Source of the DNA: Paenarthrobacter aurescens
Lineage (GTDB): Bacteria > Actinomycetota > Actinomycetes > Actinomycetales > Micrococcaceae
Direction: 5' to 3'
Assembly: GCF_025421775.1 (NCBI RefSeq)
Contig: NZ_JAOEFX010000003.1
Span: 248,001 to 312,000, forward strand
DNA: 64,000 bases
The number at the start of each line of letters is the position of its first letter. Position 1 is the stretch's first letter. Shown piece after piece: positions 34,907-43,070 of the stretch. The notes below the pieces were generated by a model. That model ran no database searches and was not told where the DNA came from. It worked only from the letters and a program-made list of their open reading frames with translations. The position numbers and the translations under genes were made by a program.

Positions 34907-35416
34907 TCAGTACCCTAGTTCGTAGAACACCGACTGCATGAAGGGCAGCGCTTTGGCGAACCCTGCGACGATGTAGAGGCCCCACGCTGCAACGATGACT
35001 GCAATTGGCCAGAGCCCTCTTCGTGGTGCCACCTTATGAATCACCACGGCTCGCCCGATCACGTAGGGCACACCGCCAAGAAACGACCATGCCCAATTGA
35101 AAGGCCGCACGACGCCGCGGTGGACTAGCCACCTGTAGTCGAACACAGCGAGGACCACTGTTGCGCCGTACGTGAGAATCAAGCCGATCATGATCGCGAA
35201 ATAGGCTGCTGTGAAGATGTAAGTGGGATCGATGGAAAGGTATCCGCTGCTTGCGATGTAGGCGTGAACCTCTGGGTTCCAGGACAGCATCAGGGTACCC
35301 ACGCCAAAGGGCAGGCATGCGAGTAGCCAGATGAACGGGTTGCCAACTGCCTGATCTGTGGGCAGCAAAGGACGTGGTGTTTCCGGCGGGGGATACCAGC
35401 CGGGCGCTGCTGTCAT
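34907..35416 (-). CDS. DUF2510-derived small membrane protein
   Basis: 169 residues from ATG 35416. Its start overlaps the stop of the upstream paralog by 4 bp (ATGA at 35413-35416). The N-terminus keeps GWYPPP, the start of a DUF2510 domain, but lacks the rest. About four hydrophobic helices follow, with VVRPFNWAWSFLGGVPYVIG and KVAPRRGLWPI closely matching the upstream protein. The pair is a tandem duplication in which this copy lost most of its DUF2510 domain and spacer. Function is unknown. Confidence 0.8.
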   Translation of the reverse strand: MTAAPGWYPPPETPRPLLPTDQAVGNPFIWLLACLPFGVGTLMLSWNPEVHAYIASSGYLSIDPTYIFTAAYFAIMIGLILTYGATVVLAVFDYRWLVHRGVVRPFNWAWSFLGGVPYVIGRAVVIHKVAPRRGLWPIAVIVAAWGLYIVAGFAKALPFMQSVFYELGY

Positions 35417-36054
35417 GCGTTGACCGAGTACCCCAACTGGGAGTACATCGACTGCATGAAGTTGGACATCCAAATGCCGGCAATCACCAGGCTGATCACA
35501 ATCACGGCGATGCTGGCCCACACCGGCCACAGCCCCCGTTTGGGCGCCACTTTGTTGACGATCACAGAGCGGCCGATCACGTACACGAGCGCGCTGAGGA
35601 ACGCCCAAGCCCAGTGGAAGGGACGGACGACGCCGGACTTGAGCAGGCGTTGACGGTCCAGGAAAGCGAAAAGCACTGAAAGCCCGTAGGACAGGAAGCT
35701 TGCGCCCATCAGCAGGAAATAGCCGGGGGTGTACATGGAGAAAGGGTCCATGGTGGTAACGCCCTGCCGCGTGGTGATCATCCTGAACTCCGGCTGCCAG
35801 GTGAGCAGGAGCAGGACGGAGAGCAGCGGCAGCAAGGTTATTGCCCAGATGAACGGGTTGTACACCGGCGTGTCCGGGCTGAGCTCAGGACGTGGCAGCT
35901 GGACGGGCGCCTGGAACTGGGCCGGCGCCTGGAATTGGGCTGGCGCCTGGTTTGCAGTCCAAGCGTGTCCGTCCCACCAGCGGACGAACCTCGGGTCCGA
36001 AGGGTCCGGGTACCAGCCGGGAGGCGTCGTAGAACCTGGCGTTGCTTGCGTCAT
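35413..36054 (-). CDS. DUF2510-domain membrane protein
   Basis: 213 residues, with GGGGGAG before the ATG. The N-terminal DUF2510 domain reads PPGWYPDPSDPRFVRWWDG, followed by a short repeated spacer (APAQFQAPAQFQAP). Four transmembrane helices follow, with VVRPFHWAWAFLSALVYVIG and KVAPKRGLWPVW shared with the downstream copy. DUF2510 is an actinobacterial WW-like domain found at the cytoplasmic face of membrane proteins. The function is unknown. It forms an operon with the downstream paralog. Confidence 0.85.
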   Translation of the reverse strand: MTQATPGSTTPPGWYPDPSDPRFVRWWDGHAWTANQAPAQFQAPAQFQAPVQLPRPELSPDTPVYNPFIWAITLLPLLSVLLLLTWQPEFRMITTRQGVTTMDPFSMYTPGYFLLMGASFLSYGLSVLFAFLDRQRLLKSGVVRPFHWAWAFLSALVYVIGRSVIVNKVAPKRGLWPVWASIAVIVISLVIAGIWMSNFMQSMYSQLGYSVNA

Positions 36055-36157
36055 ATCTCCCCCACATTGAGTCGTAATTTCGAGAATATCGCGATTGGGG
36101 TCTCTCGGTTGTCACATGCCCCTCCCCAGTGCCTGTGTGGTGGTGTAAGAGTGGATC

Positions 36158-36751
36158 ATGAGCTTCTTCGACGACCTCCCCGAACCCCCTGCGCGGCCAC
36201 GACAACCGCAGCCGGTGCGGCCAGGGTGGTTCGGTCCGCCGACGGATGAGCTGCCGGGCATCGTCCCTGTTGGTGGGTTTCTCTACAGCAGCCCCAGGAT
36301 GGTGGTGGCATTGAAGTCGGTAGAGGTTTACTCCACAGGGTGCCTGCTGGACACGGTGTGGTGTGTCCGGCGCGAAAACGAATCAGACCAGGAATGGCGC
36401 GACGTCATGGAGCAGAGCTTCAGCCGGCCGGGCTTGCCCGGCATCATGATGGGCGTGGCGTTCCCCGACGGCAGGAAGGCCGTCGCCGCGCATCCCACCC
36501 CGTCCATGTTTGAAGGATCCGAGGACGTGACAGGCCCGGTTATGACCCATCAAGGCGGCAGCGGCGCCGGGGGGAGTGACGAGCAGGTGGATGGCTCCGC
36601 GCGGTACTGGTTGTGGCCTCTGCCGGTAGAAGGTGACCCACAGTTGGTGGCTCGCTGGGATGAGCTGGGAATGCCGGAAAGTTCGCTTGTCCTGTCCGGT
36701 GAGCAGTTCGGCGACGCTTTGGGGCGGGTGCGGAACTACTGGTCGGAGTAG
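36158..36751 (+). CDS. Conserved-looking hypothetical protein
   Basis: 197 residues, mixed alpha/beta composition with no signal peptide or membrane helix. The N-terminus is Pro-rich (FFDDLPEPPARPRQPQ). A central section reads LLDTVWCVRRENESDQEWRD, and the C-terminus YWLWPLPVEGD ... WDELGMPES. TAAGAG lies 6 nt before the ATG, a weak -10, so a leaderless start is possible but not firm. No catalytic motif is recognised. Its stop lies 60 bp before the menC start on the same strand. Confidence 0.7.
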   Translation: MSFFDDLPEPPARPRQPQPVRPGWFGPPTDELPGIVPVGGFLYSSPRMVVALKSVEVYSTGCLLDTVWCVRRENESDQEWRDVMEQSFSRPGLPGIMMGVAFPDGRKAVAAHPTPSMFEGSEDVTGPVMTHQGGSGAGGSDEQVDGSARYWLWPLPVEGDPQLVARWDELGMPESSLVLSGEQFGDALGRVRNYWSE

Positions 36752-36799
36752 GTTTCCACATAGCCCAAGTCGCCTTCTCTTGATGCGTGGGGCCGCCGG

Positions 36800-36805
36800 T
36801 ACAGT
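36800..36805 (+). promoter_or_regulatory. -10 box predicting leaderless menC
   Basis: TACAGT, six bases, then ATG 36812. No Shine-Dalgarno lies in the gap. Confidence 0.6.
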
Positions 36806-36811
36806 GGCAAT

Positions 36812-37828
36812 ATGCCTGCTCTTCCCTCACTCGAGGAACTCCTCGAATCCGCCCACGTAGTCTCGCTGCCGATGCGCGTGAAGTTCCGCGGCATCATGGA
36901 GCGCGAGACACTCCTTCTGCGCGGGCCACTCGGATGGGGTGAATTCTGCCCCTTTCCGGAATACGACGACGACGAATCCTCCCGTTGGTTGGCAGCGGCC
37001 TTGGAAGCGGGCTGGATGGGTTTCCCGGCGCCACTGCGGGATGCGGTCCCGGTCAATGCGACCGTACCTGCGGTCCCTGCAGAACGGGTTCCCGAGATCC
37101 TTGCCCGCTTTGGCCGGGTAGATGCAGTCAAGGTCAAAGTTGCCGAGCACGGTCAGGAGCTGGCGGACGACGTTGCCAGGGTAGAAGCGGTGCGTTCGAC
37201 CCTCCCCGACGCCGCCATCCGGGTAGATGCCAATGGGGGATGGGACGTTCATCAGGCAGTGGAAGCCCTGGGCAAGCTGTCCGCTGTTGGGCTTGAGTAC
37301 GCCGAACAACCCGTCCCCACCATCGACGGCTTGGCCGAGGTCCGCCGTCGGCTCGCTGCCGCGGGGACACCTGTCCTCATCGCCGCCGACGAGAGCGTAC
37401 GCAAGGAAGAGGATCCCCTTCGCGTGGCCAGGGCCGGCGCCGCAGATCTCATCGTGGTCAAGGTCGCGCCACTCGGGGGAGTCCGGCGGGCATTGGACAT
37501 CGTGCACCAAGCCGGGCTGCCCGCCGTCGTCAGTTCTGCGCTGGATACCTCCGTGGGCATCCGCGCCGGACTCGCGCTCGCAGCTGCGCTGCCCTCGCTG
37601 CCCTACGCTTGCGGACTTGGCACCGTTTCGCTGTTTGCCTCGGACATTACGCTGGACCCCTTGGTGGCCGACGACGGCGCCATCCAGGTCCGCGATGCTG
37701 TGGCCGATCCCGGGCTGCTTGAGGAGTATGCGGCCTCGGCGGAACGCAGGGACTGGTGGCTGGAACGGCTTCGAAGGGTGCATGCAGTCCTGGCGGGAAA
37801 GCAGCATCCTTTGTTCACCGTTTCTTAA
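36812..37828 (+). CDS. menC: o-Succinylbenzoate synthase
   Basis: Dehydrates SHCHC to o-succinylbenzoate in menaquinone synthesis. 338 residues, enolase superfamily: N-terminal capping domain (MRVKFRGIMERETLLLRGP) then the barrel. DAVKVKV holds the catalytic KxK lysine, IRVDANGGWDV the first metal Asp, and EQPVPTIDGLAEV the Glu. Later come AADESVRKEEDP and VVKVAPLGG, with the second catalytic lysine. The start is set by TACAGT at 6 nt. The window also has menD, a menF-like gene, menG and a prenyl synthase, so this is one part of a dispersed menaquinone pathway. The 3' end may carry a PHO-box-like sequence for the next gene. Confidence 0.9.
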   Translation: MPALPSLEELLESAHVVSLPMRVKFRGIMERETLLLRGPLGWGEFCPFPEYDDDESSRWLAAALEAGWMGFPAPLRDAVPVNATVPAVPAERVPEILARFGRVDAVKVKVAEHGQELADDVARVEAVRSTLPDAAIRVDANGGWDVHQAVEALGKLSAVGLEYAEQPVPTIDGLAEVRRRLAAAGTPVLIAADESVRKEEDPLRVARAGAADLIVVKVAPLGGVRRALDIVHQAGLPAVVSSALDTSVGIRAGLALAAALPSLPYACGLGTVSLFASDITLDPLVADDGAIQVRDAVADPGLLEEYAASAERRDWWLERLRRVHAVLAGKQHPLFTVS

Positions 37829-37834
37829 CCGGAG
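37813..37834 (+). promoter_or_regulatory. Candidate PHO box upstream of phoX
   Basis: GTTCACCG (37813-37820) and CTTAACCG (37824-37831) form an 11-bp-period direct repeat resembling the actinobacterial PhoP box (GTTCACC repeated). It overlaps the last codons of menC and lies ~75 bp before the phosphatase ATG. Confidence 0.4.
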
Positions 37835-37851
37835 AGACCTCTCAGATTCGG

Positions 37852-37876
37852 TTTCCGCTGAAAAGCTCAGCGGGAA
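37852..37876 (+). other. Hairpin between menC and phoX
   Basis: TTTCCGCTGA pairs with TCAGCGGGAA with one G-T pair around AAAGC. It may end the menC transcript or lie in the phoX leader. No U-tract follows. Confidence 0.4.
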
Positions 37877-37906
37877 CCTCGTACACCTCTGGAAGGTCTT
37901 CCCCCC

Positions 37907-39994
37907 ATGTCTGAAACCACCGGACGCACGTTTCCGCTGCTCCCCATGCTCGGCCACACCAAGGGCAAGCGCAGCGCGGTTACTTGTGCTTTGAAGTGCG
38001 ACAACGCCTGCTCTGGCGATGTCTGCAACACCAGCGCCAACGGCTACTTCCGCGACATCGCTTCAACAGCCATGTCCCGCCGTGCCGCCCTGGGCCTCGG
38101 GGCCGCAGGAGCGCTCGCCATCGTGCTTGGTGGTGCTGTGACCGGTGGCGACACCGCAGTGGCCGACCCGGGAAACGGGCTCTCCGATGCCGCCAGGAAG
38201 GGCTTCGGCAAGTCCAAGCTCAAGTTCACCGCCATCAAGCCGGTAGACGCAGCGGTGGATGCATTCACCGTGCCCGAGGGCTTCGACTGGAAGCCGGTCA
38301 TCCGCTGGGGCGACCCCCTCTTTGCCGACTCGCCTGCCTTTGACCTCAACGCGCAGACTGCCGCAGCCCAGGCGCGCCAGTTCGGGTACAACAACGACTA
38401 CACGGACATCCTGCCCATCCCGGGTTCCAAGGATCGCCGTGCCGTACTCTTCAGCAACCACGAGTACACCAACGAGAACATCATGCTGCCCGAAGGCTTC
38501 GACCCCGCAGAGGCACGTGCCATCGGCCGTGCCGGGCATGGCCTCGCCGTGGTGGAGCTCGAGCGCAAGAACAAGAACAAGCCGTGGAACTACGTCCAGG
38601 GAGCGCCCCTGAACCGTCGCTTCCTCACGGACACTGTCTACGAACTGACGGGCGCCGCAGCAGGTACCAACCTGGTCAAGACGATCGATGACCCGGCAGG
38701 CCGCTGGATCAAGGGCACGCTGGGCAACTGCGCCGGTGGAACCACCCCTTGGGGAACCATCCTCTCCGGCGAAGAGAACTTCAACGGCTACTTCGCTGCC
38801 CCGGGTACCAGCGATGGCGACAAGCGCTATGGAATTTCGGCGAAGCCGACCACCCGCCAGTGGGAACTCGACGAGCCGCGCTTCGACACCCGCAACCCGG
38901 GCTACGCCAACGAGACCAACCGCTTCGGCTGGATCGTGGAAGTCGATCCGTTCGACCCCACTTCGACTCCCAAGAAGCACTCCGCCATGGGCCGATTCAA
39001 GCACGAAGGCGCCAACGTCATTGTTGCCCCGTCCGGCAAGGTCGTGGCGTACATGGGCGACGACGAGCGCTTCGACTACCTCTACAAGTTCGTCTCCAAG
39101 GGCAAGTACCAGGCCGGGGACTCCCGCGAGGCCCGCAAGAACAATATGAACCTGCTCTCCGAAGGTGACCTCTACGTTGCCAAGTTCACGGGCGATTCGC
39201 CTGCCGACATCGACGGCACCGGCAAGCTTCCTGCCGACGGCGCCTTCGACGGCACCGGCGAATGGCTGCCTCTGGTAGTCAACGGCACCTCCGCAGTCGC
39301 CGGCATGACCGTCCCGGAGGTCCTGGTCTACACCCGCCTGGCCGCCGACAAGGTTGGGCCTACCAAGATGGACCGCTGCGAAGATGTTGAGCCCAACCCG
39401 CGCACCGGCAAGGTCTACGTGGCCTGCACCAACAACACGGACCGCGGCAAGCCGGGCAAGGAAGGCGCTACCGAGGTCAACCCGCGCACCCTCAACCGTG
39501 ATGGGCACGTCGTGGAAATCACCGAAGGCCGCGAGCAGACAGGCACCAAGTTCAACTGGAACCTCCTGCTGGTGGCCGGTGACCCCGCCAAGAACACCTC
39601 CACGTACTTCTCCGGCTTCCCTGCCGATAAAGTCTCGCCGATCTCCTGCCCGGACAACGTAGCCTTCGACTCCGTGGGCAACCTCTGGATCTCCACCGAC
39701 GGCGCCCCCGGCACCATTGGTTACGCCGACGGCCTGTTCAAGGTCACCCTCGAAGGACCGGAGCGCGGCAAGGTTGAGCAGTTCCTTGCTGTTCCCCGCG
39801 ACGCTGAAACCTGTGGTCCGATCATCCACGACGATGAGCGCACGGTGTTCGTCGCCGTCCAGCACCCCGGAGAAGATGGCTCGTTCGCGGCGCAGAACTC
39901 CTTCTTCCCGGACTACGTGCCGGCCGGAGCTACGCCCGCTGCGGGTGCGGCGCGGGCTCCCCGCCCCTCGGTTGTGCAGGTCTTCCGCAAGTAA
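37907..39994 (+). CDS. phoX: PhoX-family alkaline phosphatase (DUF839), Tat-exported
   Basis: Calcium/iron-dependent phosphomonoesterase acting outside the cell to release phosphate. 695 residues. The N-terminal KCDNACSGDVCNTSANGYF segment is typical of PhoX, followed by a twin-arginine motif at residues ~57-65 (SRRAALGLGAAGALAIVL). The mature enzyme has LFSNHEYTNENIMLPEG, GHGLAVVELER, TTPWGTILSGEENFNGYF, YKFVSKGKY and EVNPRTLNRDG, all PhoX-family blocks. GGAAGG lies 10 nt before the ATG. A PHO-box-like repeat upstream suggests induction by phosphate starvation. A strong hairpin follows. The family assignment is firm, the regulation inferred. Confidence 0.92.
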   Translation: MSETTGRTFPLLPMLGHTKGKRSAVTCALKCDNACSGDVCNTSANGYFRDIASTAMSRRAALGLGAAGALAIVLGGAVTGGDTAVADPGNGLSDAARKGFGKSKLKFTAIKPVDAAVDAFTVPEGFDWKPVIRWGDPLFADSPAFDLNAQTAAAQARQFGYNNDYTDILPIPGSKDRRAVLFSNHEYTNENIMLPEGFDPAEARAIGRAGHGLAVVELERKNKNKPWNYVQGAPLNRRFLTDTVYELTGAAAGTNLVKTIDDPAGRWIKGTLGNCAGGTTPWGTILSGEENFNGYFAAPGTSDGDKRYGISAKPTTRQWELDEPRFDTRNPGYANETNRFGWIVEVDPFDPTSTPKKHSAMGRFKHEGANVIVAPSGKVVAYMGDDERFDYLYKFVSKGKYQAGDSREARKNNMNLLSEGDLYVAKFTGDSPADIDGTGKLPADGAFDGTGEWLPLVVNGTSAVAGMTVPEVLVYTRLAADKVGPTKMDRCEDVEPNPRTGKVYVACTNNTDRGKPGKEGATEVNPRTLNRDGHVVEITEGREQTGTKFNWNLLLVAGDPAKNTSTYFSGFPADKVSPISCPDNVAFDSVGNLWISTDGAPGTIGYADGLFKVTLEGPERGKVEQFLAVPRDAETCGPIIHDDERTVFVAVQHPGEDGSFAAQNSFFPDYVPAGATPAAGAARAPRPSVVQVFRK

Positions 39995-40017
39995 CGCCTG
40001 CCCCTGATCGTTGAACG

Positions 40018-40059
40018 AAGGCCCTCTCACCCGCCGTAACTGACGGGCGGGAGGGCCTT
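40018..40059. terminator. Bidirectional hairpin between phoX and the CstB-like gene
   Basis: AAGGCCCT and AGGGCCTT form the outer stem, with CCCGCC and GGCGGG inside and a small bulge. It sits between convergent genes. Confidence 0.7.
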
Positions 40060-40066
40060 GGTGGCC

Positions 40067-41467
40067 TTAAGCCGGTGCCAGCGAATTCTGTTGGGCGAAC
40101 CATGCTGCGTAGCTGCCGTCGAGTTCGACGACGTCGTATCCGGCCCGGCGAAGGGCGCTGGCCGCGACTGAGTTCCGAACGCCGGACTGGCAATAGCTCA
40201 CGATGGTGCCTTCGGCGGGTAGTTCGTCAAGATGCCACATGACGCGGCCACCGCTGAGCTGGTGGGAACCAGGGATATGGCCGGAATTGTGCTCTGTCTT
40301 GTTGCGGACATCCAGGACCATGGCAGCGTTGAAGCCGTCGAGTTCCTCCGGCTGGATGAGCTTCGGTGTGAACGTTGGCAGACGGTCGATGCTGGTGAGG
40401 AATCCGGCGATGTTGTCGATGCCGACACGTACCAAGTGATCCCACATGTCCTGGGCAGCGCCCTGGTCCGGTGCCAAGAGAACCAGCGGGTTTTTGTCCG
40501 TTTCCGGATTGATCACCCAAGCTCCGTAACTGGCTACCGACTTGCCCGCGGGAACGTTGAGCGACCGGATTACCGTGCCGTGGTGGACCTCAGTGTGCGG
40601 GCGGGTGTCGATGAACGTGACCTTGTCCAACGCCAGGTCCTGGGACACCTTTGCGGCGTCCAGCTCCTGAAGGGGCAGGCGTGTGCCCAAGACTGCGGGT
40701 CCTTCACGGTTTTCCCGCTTCATCCGTCCGAAGTAAGCATGGGCGTCGGGTTGCCCGTCCAGAAGTTCGTCAACGAATCCCTGCTCGTCGTTCGCTGCCA
40801 GGTAGGGTCCCCACCAGGCGTACAAGCGTTCATAGCCCACGGTTGAGGAGGGGATGGCCCCGAGGGCTTTGCCGCAGGCGCTGCCGGCACCGTGGGCAGG
40901 GTGGACCTGCACGTAGTCGGGAAGGGTAAGGAATTTGTCCCGGAGGCTGGCAAAGAGTTGCCTGGCGCCCTCGAAACGGGTGTCAATTCCGCCCGCTGCC
41001 TCATCGAGCAAGTCCGGTCGCCCCAAGTCGCCGGAGAAAACGAAGTCCCCGGAGAGCAAGTAGCCCGGCTGGTCGCTGAACGCGCCGTCGGTGACCAGGA
41101 AGGAAAGGTGTTCAGGAGTGTGGCCCGGGGTATGCACTGCTTGGATGCTGATGTTGCCCAAGGCGATCTTGTCACCCTCATACAACCGCTCGCCGTCGAA
41201 TTCGTACTGCCATTCGGGGCCGCCCTCGCCGGAAACGTATATTTTTGCTCCGGTGGCGGCGGCAAGTTCACGTGTGCCGGAAAGGTAGTCGGCATGGATA
41301 TGTGTCTCGGTCACGGCCACGATCTTCATGCCGTTCTTCGCGGCGAGATCCTGATAGACGGCGATGTCGCGCCGGCCATCGACAACAATGGCTTCTCCCT
41401 TGGCTTGGCAGCCGATCAGGTAGCTGGCGTGGGCGAGGTCTTCATCATAAATGCGCTCGATAAGCAT
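40067..41467 (-). CDS. cstB: Persulfide dioxygenase-rhodanese fusion (CstB-like)
   Basis: 466 residues. N-terminal metallo-beta-lactamase domain (THIHADYLSG, HTPGHTPEHLSF and the metal Asp in LSGDFVFSGD) of the ETHE1 persulfide-dioxygenase type. A first rhodanese-like domain (FIDTRPHTEVHHGT) has no catalytic Cys, its loop reading LLAPDQGAAQDM. The second rhodanese domain has Cys426 in VSYCQSGVRN. The MBL-pseudorhodanese-rhodanese order is that of Staphylococcus CstB, which turns persulfides into thiosulfate. The gene has its own promoter with a CsoR/CstR-type operator at 41510. It heads a small island of rhodaneses, exporter and CstR-like repressor, so its role is sulfide/persulfide detoxification. 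Confidence 0.9.
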   Translation of the reverse strand: MLIERIYDEDLAHASYLIGCQAKGEAIVVDGRRDIAVYQDLAAKNGMKIVAVTETHIHADYLSGTRELAAATGAKIYVSGEGGPEWQYEFDGERLYEGDKIALGNISIQAVHTPGHTPEHLSFLVTDGAFSDQPGYLLSGDFVFSGDLGRPDLLDEAAGGIDTRFEGARQLFASLRDKFLTLPDYVQVHPAHGAGSACGKALGAIPSSTVGYERLYAWWGPYLAANDEQGFVDELLDGQPDAHAYFGRMKRENREGPAVLGTRLPLQELDAAKVSQDLALDKVTFIDTRPHTEVHHGTVIRSLNVPAGKSVASYGAWVINPETDKNPLVLLAPDQGAAQDMWDHLVRVGIDNIAGFLTSIDRLPTFTPKLIQPEELDGFNAAMVLDVRNKTEHNSGHIPGSHQLSGGRVMWHLDELPAEGTIVSYCQSGVRNSVAASALRRAGYDVVELDGSYAAWFAQQNSLAPA

Positions 41468-41509
41468 GGTGTGCTCTCCTTCGTGGAGTAAATGACATAG
41501 CTGGAACGA

Positions 41510-41525
41510 ATACCCGTGGGGGTAT
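41510..41525. promoter_or_regulatory. CstR-type operator upstream of the cstB-like gene
   Basis: ATACCCGTGGGGGTAT is an inverted repeat with the C/G-run centre and ATAC/GTAT ends of CsoR-family sites. The same pattern occurs in the cstR upstream region. It lies 43 bp before the ATG. Confidence 0.65.
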
Positions 41526-41620
41526 ATTCCAAAGGGAGTTCGGCCAGCAGTTTTGGTGCGTACGTGCGGTGTCCACTTTGGTTAAAGTGATGTCAGGGTG
41601 CCGCTCTGCCGCGTTTACGT

Positions 41621-41917
41621 TCAGGTGGTGGGAAGACCGGCCCGGATCCAGGCGATCATGCCCCCGGCCATCGTGTCCGCTGAAAAGCCGGCGCCATTGA
41701 GGGCGTCAGCTACGCGGGCTGAACGGTTGCCGCTTCGACAGACGGCAATGACCGGGACTTTGTGGTCCAGTTCGGACAGGCGTGCCTGCAACTGACCCAT
41801 GGGAATGTGGAGGGCTCCGGGAATCATGCCTTCGGCGACCTCGAAGTCCTCGCGGACGTCGAGGATGCGGACGGTGGAGCGCCGCTGCTCTGTTTCGGTG
41901 ACAGTGATTTCGGCCAT
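41621..41917 (-). CDS. Single-domain rhodanese
   Basis: 98 residues from ATG 41917, chosen because GGAAGGAG lies upstream; longer frames lack this. The rhodanese pattern is ILDVREDFEVAEGMIPGALH and the active loop AVCRSGNRS with catalytic Cys. It is a cytoplasmic sulfurtransferase that carries persulfide sulfur. Third of four minus-strand genes in the sulfur island, 31 bp from the next rhodanese, so they probably form one transcript. The substrate donor is not evident. Confidence 0.9.
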   Translation of the reverse strand: MAEITVTETEQRRSTVRILDVREDFEVAEGMIPGALHIPMGQLQARLSELDHKVPVIAVCRSGNRSARVADALNGAGFSADTMAGGMIAWIRAGLPTT

Positions 41918-41948
41918 TGGATTCTCCTTCCAAAAATAGTGACAGTTG

Positions 41949-42290
41949 TTAACGGACAGGTTCGCCGGCGCGACGCCAGGCTGCCATGCCGCCGCGTAGC
42001 GAGTAAGCGTCATAGCCGTTCGCGGCTAGCAGTCGGGCCGCCGAAGCGGACCGTACCCCTGAAGCGCACACGGCGATGACGGGCCGGGATTTTTGGATGC
42101 CGGAGGTGCTGGTCTGCAGTCGGTCCAAAGGAACATGCTTGGCCTGCGGGGCGCGGCCGGTTCGCCACTCCTGCGCTGATCGGACATCGATCAGTGTGGC
42201 ACCGGAGCCCAGGAGTTCCTTGGCCCTGGCGACGTCGATGGTTTTATAGGGCTTACCGAAGGCCTTTCTGACGGTATCCATGAGTCCCAT
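41949..42290 (-). CDS. Single-domain rhodanese
   Basis: 113 residues. N-terminal extension MGLMDTVRKAFGKPYKTID, then LIDVRSAQEWRTGRAPQA and the active loop AVCASGVRSASAA with catalytic Cys. It resembles the 98-residue neighbour in fold but not in loop sequence, so it is a second enzyme rather than a copy. Situated between TauE/SafE and the smaller rhodanese in a tight minus-strand operon. Function: sulfane-sulfur transfer in the sulfide/persulfide pathway. Confidence 0.9.
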   Translation of the reverse strand: MGLMDTVRKAFGKPYKTIDVARAKELLGSGATLIDVRSAQEWRTGRAPQAKHVPLDRLQTSTSGIQKSRPVIAVCASGVRSASAARLLAANGYDAYSLRGGMAAWRRAGEPVR

Positions 42291-42311
42291 GGTGTTTTCC
42301 TTCTTCCTTGG

Positions 42312-43070
42312 TTAGGCAGTTACGGTCCCGGTGGTCACCCACGCCGCGACGGCGAAGATGAGTACTGCGAACGAGATGCGGACGTACTTGTCCTTCAGGC
42401 GGCGGGCAAGCCGGGCGGCGACCAGCGAACCCAGGATGGCTGGGACGGCGAATGCCAGTGTGGTTGCCCAGTCGATGGTGTACCCGGCAGCGTGCGCGCT
42501 GAAGCCTGCAGCGGAGTTGATCACGATGATGGCCAAGGACGTTCCGACAGCCTGCTTCAGGCGCAGGCCCAGAAGGATTGTCAAAGCGGGGGTGATGAAG
42601 AAGCCGCCGCCAACCCCCAGCAGTCCGGTCAGAAATCCCACCAGCAGCCCTACCCCCACTGCCTTTGGGGCGCAGGATCGGAAGGCCCTGTTGGGGCCCG
42701 TGCTGCAGGACCCATCGGACTCACGGGGCTTGGCGAGCATTCGGATCCCTGCGACCACCATGATCACGGCAAATGCCAGCATCAGGATGTTTGGATCCAG
42801 CAGTCGGCCCACGGTTGCACCGCCCCAGGCTGCCGGGATGCCCGCAAGACCGATCAACGCGACGACCGGCCAGTTCAGGCCGTCCCGGAGCCTCGGAAGC
42901 AGTGCCGCCAAGGACGATACTCCTACCACCAGCAGGGACGTCGGGATGGCCTGGGCAGGACTCATGCCCACCCCGTAGACAAGGGCGGGGACGGCGATGA
43001 TTGACCCACCGCCACCCACCACTCCCAGGACAATCCCGACAATGAGTCCCAGGCCCAGGGCTGGGATCAT
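42312..43070 (-). CDS. TauE/SafE-family sulfite (or sulfur anion) exporter
   Basis: 252 residues from ATG 43070, with ATGA overlap of the upstream gene's stop at 43067. About 8 hydrophobic segments. Two internal halves carry GIVLGVVGGGGSIIAVPALV and GFLTGLLGVGGGFFITPALT, the duplicated G-G-G-P motif of TauE/SafE transporters. A family member in the cst locus would export sulfite or thiosulfate made by the persulfide dioxygenase. The longer frame to 43148 is rejected because its N-terminal 26 residues overlap the previous gene. Confidence 0.9.
   Translation of the reverse strand: MIPALGLGLIVGIVLGVVGGGGSIIAVPALVYGVGMSPAQAIPTSLLVVGVSSLAALLPRLRDGLNWPVVALIGLAGIPAAWGGATVGRLLDPNILMLAFAVIMVVAGIRMLAKPRESDGSCSTGPNRAFRSCAPKAVGVGLLVGFLTGLLGVGGGFFITPALTILLGLRLKQAVGTSLAIIVINSAAGFSAHAAGYTIDWATTLAFAVPAILGSLVAARLARRLKDKYVRISFAVLIFAVAAWVTTGTVTA

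Noticed and set aside
36146..36151. Leaderless promoter for the hypothetical protein at 36158
   Set aside because: TAAGAG at 6 nt lacks the final T of the -10 pattern, so I did not list it with the firmer cases.
38063..40030. A 655-residue minus-strand frame opposite phoX
   Set aside because: PhoX has clear family blocks and a Tat signal on the plus strand. The antisense frame has none.
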